DNA of 64,000 nt, taken from positions 136,024,889 through 136,088,888 of the forward strand of contig NC_133771.1 of assembly GCF_003597395.2 (NCBI RefSeq), read 5' to 3'. This document shows positions 57,801 to 64,000 of the stretch, piece after piece. The position numbers were made by a program, and so were the translations under genes. The notes beneath the pieces are model-generated. The model was not told where the DNA came from, made no database searches, and saw only the letters and a list, made by a program, of their open reading frames with translations. Positions within the stretch are counted from its first letter, which is position 1; each line of letters opens with the position of its first letter. This DNA comes from Chelonoidis abingdonii. Lineage: Eukaryota > Chordata > Testudines > Testudinidae.

Positions 57801-60800
57801 ACATTTTTAATTTTGTATAGTATACAGTGTTAGCTCAAAGTCTTTAAAATTCTTTTTGAATGAGTGACTTTATGTCCAAGAGACCTAAATCTGAAGTCCT
57901 CTAGCTTCAGTGAGTAAAGGGACTCCATCACTTACCTTTAAAAACAGGTAAAACAAAGTAATATTTAAGATTACTGCAACTGAAAGATTAGAGAAAGAAA
58001 TATTTATCTTTTTCAGTATGTTTACTCTGTGCATTTGACTGCACTTTGTGCATAGTCAGTTTTGCTATTTCCCGTCTCAGTCGGTCAGTTTACCATTCAT
58101 GTTTGCATGGATCTTACATGCAGCAATAGGAGGGGTGGGAAAGATGTATTTTTTTTTTTAAGAAATGAAAAAAGGAAGGTGTGATAGTAAAACATTAAAA
58201 TTACCAGATCATTTTAGAGGTAGATGTAGTGCTGTTCTATTTCTGTTCTCGTTAGCTTTTCAGACATTGTGGTATCTGAATGCCTGATGCTATTTTTAAC
58301 TCATTTTTTCATTGTCTAGATCTTAAGGGGAACTGTGTTCCTTTAAATTTACCTGAGCATTGCTCCAAAATTTTTTTTTGAAACTAGAGGATGTGGGGAA
58401 GAAACGAACAATGTTGTCACTGTGTGCCCCCAAAACAGAAAGAGAACTTGATTTTTCTAGAAAGGAAAAGACCCTTGGGGGGAGGGTAGGTGGCAGTAAA
58501 AAGTGGGAGGAGCTTCTGAGGAAAGAAGTACAGAAGTGGCCAATCAAAGTGTTGTGTGTGACTGCCAGTCTTCACGGTGGTGGGGAGAGCTCTGTTGATT
58601 ACAATTATATTTAAGTTAGGATTAATATTCCTGCTGGAGTTGAGGAGGGTTAGTTGGGAAGATTTCCCATCACAGTATATAATGTAGCTGGTCTGTAGAC
58701 TTATCGTGACCATCAGTAATGCAATGGTACCAAACTACTGCATGCTTTTATGATTTGGAGGGTGGAGACAGTTTTGAAAAGTGTGGACATTCTTTTCAGG
58801 ATTGCAGGTAAACCTCGTGTATTAGATGCGGGGTGCAGTTTTCTTACTGTCTTCTTGCTTGAGGCTCACAGGTGCCCTTTAAGACAGCCTTCAAGGCTCC
58901 AACTGTCAGCTGCTTTCCCCTTTTCTATCCCCTTCTGTTTTGGTTTTGATCTTACCTGCTTGAGCCCCTTCTGACTTGAACTTTAACCTACTTTCGTATC
59001 TGCATCTATGATGTGTAACCTGCAGCCAGACAGCCAAATGAAGCTCACCAAGGGCTTGCTGCCTGCCGTCTGTCTCCACTGGCACTGAAAAGCTGTTGTT
59101 GCACATTTCTCAGCAGTGCATTCCTGTAGGGCTCCTGCAGGTCCCATTCTCTCTCCGCCCCATTCCTGCCAACTTGTAGCCTCTTCTCCAGTGAGGTCTT
59201 GCTCCTCTCAGCACTTCTGAGGCATAGGAATGGAACAGAGCACCTTCCGTCAGCTTGGGAGTTCAGAGTGTGCAAAGCACTAATTGGTTGTGTATGACCT
59301 GGGAGAGAAGGGAGAAAGAATGCAGAGCGGGGAGAGGTTTACAAAAGGAGACAGAGAGAGGCAAAATGGCAGAATGGAAAGGAAAAAGTGTTGGAAGAAT
59401 ACTTAGGTTCTTTTCCATTGTCTTTTCTCATTGATTTGAAAGGAAAAAGAGAAAATGATGTCTGGGAAGGCAAGAGGCAGAGAGAAATGGGAATAAAGAA
59501 ATAAAAAGGGATGAAAGACCCACCTTTAAGGCTTTTAAAATATATTTTGTTTCATTCATCTGAATGCATCATGCACAAATGTTGAGGCTTGAGCTGCTGG
59601 TAAATTTCTGTTGTGGCCCTGTATGCTGCCATGGCGTGTGTGGCACTGCTTGGCATGCTACAGCTCCCTGCAGTCACTTGAACCTGGAAGGAAAACAGCC
59701 CCAAGAAGCTGGCTTAAAAAGGGGTGGAGTTGTTACACAGATATAGTCTCTTCAAGGTACAGTGTATCCCAATCAGGTATACATTACACTGTGTTCCAGA
59801 AATTACTGGTGGGATTTGTTTTGGCTAAAGAAAGAGAGCAGAGACAGAAATAAAACTGTGAAGCACAATGTGTTGCAGGACGTTTTCAAAATAAACTGAG
59901 AGTATGTTTCTCTTCCTTCATTTGCGAATCAATTCCATGCATTTAAAAGCACCAAATGCAAGTTGTACTGGAGCTGGGAAAACCACTCAGTACAGGCCCA
60001 AATTAAAGTAGGTAAATAATTCTGTGTTAAATATTACGGAGGTCTGGTGTACAACTTTTTAGCATATCCTAATTTTAAAGTGCAATTATTTCAGTACATA
60101 GAACATTTAAAATAGGAAAACTTTCTTCTAAATTCATAAAAGAAATTCCAATGGTCATGTTTATGGTGTGTATTTTAATAAATGGGCCTTAATTAAAAGT
60201 GCTGTTAGTAACAGAAGTAAGCTATTTCAAACTGAATTTTATGTTGACAGTCTCCCTCTTACTGAACTAAAAATGTATTTTAAATCAGAGATGCAATAAA
60301 TTCTCTATTTCCCCTTTAGGGACACCAAGTATTTATTTAGAAACACCAACAGAAGGCTAGACATTTTGTCCTCTAATGCCATTGAAAGCAGCTTGAATAA
60401 ATTTTTGATTTATGTTTCTAGCAGAAAATAGATTGAGAGAATTGTTGTTTTTGATTTAGATTCAGATTCCCAGCACAGCCATGAAGTGATGCCTCTTCTG
60501 TATCCCCTTTTCGTCTACCTCCATCTTAACATGGTCCAAAATGGCCTAAAGAGCACAGTGGACAGTTTCTACAGTCGCTTCCATGGGATGTTCATGCAGA
60601 ATGCCAGCCAGAAGGATATCATTGAGCAGTTGCAGACTACCCTGACTATTCAAGACATCCTGTCCAACTTCAAGCTCCGGGCATTTCTGGACAACAAGTA
60701 TGTTATCCGCCTTCAAGAAGACAGCTACAACTACCTTCTCCGCTACCTCCAAAGTGACAACAACAATGCTCTTTGCAAGGTTCTCAGCTTGCACATTCAC

Positions 60801-61184
60801 CTGGATGTGCAGCCTGCCAAGAGGATGGACTACCAGCTATATGCCAGTGGCAGCTCCTCACGCAACGAGAGCAATGGCTTGGAAACAACAGACATGCCTG
60901 CTTCCATACTGCAGAATGAGGCAGCACTGGATTTACTGCAGGACAGCATTAAACGAGTCAAGGACGGGCCTCCTTCACTAACCACCATTTGTTTCTATGC
61001 CTTTTATAACACAGAGCAGTTGCTGAACACAGCAGAGATCTCACCGGATAGCAAGCTGCTTGCTGCTGGGTTTGATAATTCTTGTGTAAAGCTGTGGAGC
61101 TTGCGATCCAGGAAGTTAAAATCTGAGCCCCATCTTGTAGACGTGTCCAGAATCCGCCTGGCTTGTGACATCGTGGATGAGGAG
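51696..61184 (+). CDS. TAF5L: TAF5L, SAGA/PCAF-type coactivator subunit (5' part of gene; continues past the window)
   Basis: Exons 51,696-51,837, 57,650-57,754 and 60,460-61,184 join in phase to 324 codons that match vertebrate TAF5L throughout. The protein is the TAF5 paralogue (PAF65-beta) of SAGA-type histone acetyltransferase complexes in the nucleus. Seen here: an N-terminal helix-rich start (MKRVRTEQIQMAVSCYLKRR), the TAF5 NTD2 domain over about residues 60-220 with SFYSRFHGMF and LRAFLDNKYVIRLQEDSYNY, an acidic/serine linker, and the first WD-like repeat near residues 265-298 (SPDSKLLAAGFDNSCVKLWS). The remaining propeller is encoded beyond 64,000. Start chosen by homology; the context GTCATGA has G at -3. 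Shares the promoter with URB2. Confidence 0.94.
52854..53545 (+). mobile_element. CR1 LINE, 3' end of ORF2 and 3' UTR
   Basis: The plus frame 52,854-53,381 reads the C-terminal end of CR1 ORF2 protein (SMSQQCDAVAKRANMILG, LVYSVQFWAPHFRKD, RATKMIKDFENLAYEERLKN, LVIFSLEKRR). The 3' UTR follows (GGAGGTTTTTAAGAACAGGT, GACAAACACCTGTCAGGGAT) and it ends in TCTATGATTCCATG, the CR1 terminal microsatellite, at about 53,542. The 5' truncation is usual for CR1. In sense orientation in TAF5L intron 2. Confidence 0.9.
53546..53690 (-). mobile_element. MIR-like SINE fragment, antisense
   Basis: AATCTTCACAACAAACCTGT, CATTTTAAATGGGATGCAAC and TAGGACTCAGGAGC follow the antisense MIR order and lie directly at the CR1 3' end. 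Confidence 0.4.
53700..57649. other. Rest of TAF5L intron 2
   Basis: No recognisable gene, RNA or full repeat. A 13-base GACTATGGAGGTT is repeated 37 bases apart near 54,100. The rest is AT-rich unique-looking sequence. Confidence 0.5.
57650..57754 (+). CDS. TAF5L: TAF5L second coding exon
   Basis: Acceptor TTATTCTCCTAG; completes a split valine, then QSESGCANVVSAAPCLAEPQ and QYEVQFGRLRSFLT plus one base; donor GTAAGC. Confidence 0.95.
57755..60459. other. TAF5L intron 3, nothing identified
   Basis: No repeat family, RNA gene or domain-bearing frame could be recognised by eye. Small open frames, for example on the minus strand at 58,906-59,275, look random. Confidence 0.5.
60460..61184 (+). 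CDS. TAF5L: TAF5L third coding exon, NTD2 domain and first WD repeat
   Basis: Acceptor TTTTTGATTTAG; completes a split aspartate, then SDSQHSHEVMPLLYPLFVYL. The exon ends ACDIVDEE. The inferred donor, GAG/GTCTGA, is weak. Unspliced, the frame adds valine and stops at TGA 61,188-61,190, giving 325 residues in all. Human TAF5L continues here with an acidic run and then the WD40 exon. Confidence 0.93.
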
Positions 61185-61522
61185 GTCTGAATATCCTTAT
61201 TTTTCACCCTATACATTTTGGAATGTGTGTAGACTATTTATATAAGAAAGAAAACAACATTTCTTTTAGCCTAACTTGGATGTGGGGATAGGGCTTCATG
61301 GAACGGGAGAGGAACTGTGAGGGCATTGAAAAGCTGAATGACCTTGAATCTGCTCCACCCCAATATCAAAGTCTTATGAGCTACTGCCATCCCTCTCTTC
61401 TCCTGCAGCAGCCCTTAATGCAGACAGCTGTGGGAGGATTTTATGTGGACAAGCTCAGGCAGCAGCCTGCCAGTCCTAGCTGCTTTTTTCCTGTTCCCTC
61501 TGTACTTGTCTCAGCCCTAGAA

Positions 61523-62145
61523 CAGGGGTGAGCAAACTTTTGGCATGAGAGGCACATCTGGGTGGGGAAATTGCATGCAGGGTCAGGGGCTGCAGTGTTC
61601 AGGAAGGGGCTCAGGGCAAGGGGTTGGGGTAGAGAAGGGGACTCAGGTGGGGGTGCGGAGTGTGGGAGGAGGTGCAAGAGGGGTACAGCAGGGGGCTCAG
61701 GGCAGGGGTTGGGGCGCAGAAGGGGTGCGGGCTCCAGCCCGGCGCTGCTTACCTGGAGCGGCTGTGGGGTGGCAGTGGCGCACACCAGGGCCAGGGCAGT
61801 CTCCCCAGCTGCCCTGACCCCATGCCGCTTCGGCACCACATCCCTGCAGGGGGTGGGCAGAGGGCTCTGCGTACTGCCTTTGCCTGTGGGTACTTCCCTC
61901 GAAGCTCCCAATGGCCATAGTTTCCCATTCTCGGCCGATGGGAGCTGCAGGGGACAATGCCTGCAGGCGAGGGCAGTGCACGGAGCCATCTGCCCCACTT
62001 CCCCCAGGGGCCGCAGGGACGTGGTGCTGGCCTCTTCTGGGAGCAGTGAAGGGCCCGCGGTGCCCTGGGGGTGGCAATCCCACGAGCCGAATCCAAAGCC
62101 CTGATGGGCCAGATCTGGCCGTGGACCATAGTTTGCCCACCCCTG
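61523..62145 (+). mobile_element. hAT-type nonautonomous element, 623 bp
   Basis: Ends CAGGGGTGAGCAAACTTT and GTTTGCCCACCCCTG; flanks CCCTAGAA and CATTAGAA agree at six of eight positions. The GC-rich interior opens long spurious frames in several phases. Confidence 0.8.
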
Positions 62146-62915
62146 CATTAGAACATACGCAACCTGGTATCATTCAACCACTAGTGGAGGTCCAACCCCA
62201 GAAGCACATAGCCATCCTGTGAGTGAGAGAGTGAGGCTGGATGGATACCAGGAGTGAAACAAGAACAGTGACTAAGACAATACAAAGCAAAAGTAACAGG
62301 GAAAACAAGACAAGAAGTGGGGGGGAAAAAGGAGCCAACAGAAGAGGGAAGGAGATAGAAAATGTACAGAAAAAGAAGAGAGCAGAAAGGGACTGGGCCT
62401 GATGTGAGGAGTCATGGAAGTGGGAGCCATGCCCATTTCCCAAACTGTCTCAAGGGAGGCTCCATAAAGGTTGAGAACCTGTGATTTAACTGATCAGTGG
62501 GTAAATGTTTTGTATAGAGAAATTATGCAGAACTGTCTATATTAAGGAAACTGCACTGTAGAAATGTAAGAGACTCGCCAGTCTATCTTTGTAATGTTTG
62601 AGAGGAGAATGATGTGTATGCCTTTGCATACTTGGTCTTCACCCCAAGGCTTTGCTAGATGGCATCATCTAGTTTATTCCAAATCGCTTTTAGTTAGTGC
62701 CAATTTCCCCATTTCTGCCCTCCGATTGCAGCCAGCCACGTGGCACCTTGCATCTGATTAGGAGATCAGGACTTGTGACTCTGACTTTCTTTAATCATCC
62801 TTTCAAGCAAGGCCTCCCTTATTCTTGTGCTCAGCAGCTTGCTGTGAGAACATCCTCTTGCTGATGCTTTGCTATTTTGCGTTGCTCTTTAAAGAAAACC
62901 CAGTAGCATCTAGAT

Positions 62916-63669
62916 CAGGGGTTGTCAACGTGAGCTGAATTTTGATGGCACGCGGTAGCAGGCTGAGTCGCTCAGCCTGCCGCTGCTCTGGGGTTTCTGC
63001 CTCCAGCTCCTGCCAGCCAGGGTCCCACTGCCCATCCCACTCAGCACCCACTGCTGGCCCGGGTGAAGGAACCCCAGGCTGGCAGCAGGCTGAGATCCCG
63101 GCTGGCAGGAGCCGGTGGCCAGAACCCCAGAGTAGCGGCGGGCTGAGCTGCTCAGTCGCTGCTCTGGGATTCTGCCTGCTGACCCCTTGCCGGCCAGGGT
63201 CCCCGCCGTAGCCCCACTCACCTTGCTTCCAGTTGGAGTTCCAGCACAGGCCCCCAGCCAGACATAGTCCAGGCCTCCGATCCTGCTCAGCCTTACCAGC
63301 CGCCAGCTCCACTCACCTTAGCTGCCAATCTGGGGTTCCAGTCGCTGACCTCCTGCCAGCCGGTTAACAACTGATCGCTCAGAAGTCTGTGTGCAGCTTA
63401 AAGCATCCAAATACATGCCAGACATTGGAAAACTCGGCAAGGAAAAGCAAGGGCAAGGATCACACTAAACTGATAAGATCTGCATTTTAATTTAAATAAA
63501 GCTTCTGAAACATTTTGAAAATCTTGTTTACGCTACATATAACAGTAGTTTGGTTATATAATATATAGATTTACAGACAGACCTTCTAAAAATGGTTAAA
63601 ATGTATTATTACTGGCACGCAAAGCCTTAAATTAGAGTTTATAAATAAAGACTCGGCACATGACCCCTG
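62916..63669 (+). mobile_element. hAT-type nonautonomous element with perfect 8-bp TSD, 754 bp
   Basis: Starts CAGGGGTTGTCAACGTGAGC and ends GCACATGACCCCTG, between identical ATCTAGAT octamers (62,908-62,915 and 63,670-63,677). Its right 190 bases match 17,170-17,361. The GC-rich left half contains tandem-like repeats of CTGCTCTGGGGTTTCTGCCT-type text (about 62,985 and 63,160). Confidence 0.85.
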
Positions 63670-64000
63670 ATCTAGATAGTGAGGGACTGTTTGCTTCGAC
63701 ATAGTAAAGAGAACTCGAGCCCTATTTATGAGTAGGGATAGTTTTGTTAGTCATCTTGGGGCAGACTTCCAGGCTTAGTAGCAATGTGGCTTAATACTCA
63801 GTACTACTAGAATTAACCATTTCAGGTGGGTGTACAAATTGGTAGCTTAGGCTCTCCCAAGATCAGGCTATGAACTACTTTCATCATAAGCTTCTGGGAG
63901 TTCATAGGACTTTGAATCAGTGCTGTGACAAATATGCAGGTCACCTCAGATTGCCTCTTGGCTTCAGGCTGCCCTATGCTATATACATTCCCTTGTTTAC

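Noticed and set aside
60486..61190. The third TAF5L coding exon as a stand-alone 234-residue gene
   Set aside because: A good acceptor lies at 60,459 and the preceding exons join in phase to the known TAF5L sequence; the GTG at 60,486 is internal.
61441..62148. 235-codon minus-strand open frame and overlapping frames on both strands
   Set aside because: It coincides with the GC-rich interior of a hAT element with identified ends; composition explains the openness.

Overview
This window is nuclear DNA of an amniote, most likely a turtle. The evidence is two recognisable vertebrate genes with long introns and consensus splice sites, plus a repeat set (CR1 LINE ends, several hAT-type MITEs, PIF/Harbinger-like elements, MIR-like tRNA SINEs, an eroded Gypsy-like fragment) that I recognise from turtle genomes. 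The species call is inference; the gene calls rest on readable protein similarity.

Layout. 1-14,390 holds no host gene that I can see. It is made of two noisy versions of one sequence (about 513-6,939 and 7,173-14,390) separated by an unrelated 0.23 kb spacer, with a 25-N gap inside the first version. Differences are mostly dropped single bases scattered everywhere, so this looks like unpolished long-read gap filling that left a false tandem duplication. Each version carries a Harbinger-like element (truncated in the second), a CR1-like scrap and an LTR-like block with TATA and CCAAT boxes. 14,391-21,380 is intergenic and full of short transposons, two of them with perfect 8-bp target duplications.

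21,381-43,735 (minus strand) is URB2, the nucleolar ribosome-biogenesis factor. Nine coding exons join in phase to an open frame of 1,551 residues, with one giant 3.4-kb exon. 44,350-45,300 is a CpG island that separates URB2 from TAF5L, which runs the other way: a head-to-head pair that, from memory, is also adjacent in human 1q42. TAF5L (plus strand, from 51,696) encodes a SAGA-type coactivator subunit. Three coding exons are present; the WD40-rich 3' part lies past the window end. The third coding exon can splice on or read through to a stop one codon later, giving a 325-residue form without the propeller.

The two genes presumably share one housekeeping promoter, linking ribosome assembly with transcription coactivation at the level of initiation. 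I found no undescribed molecular system. The most useful observations are the assembly artefact, the TAF5L alternative end with candidate upstream ORFs, and well-dated hAT insertions.
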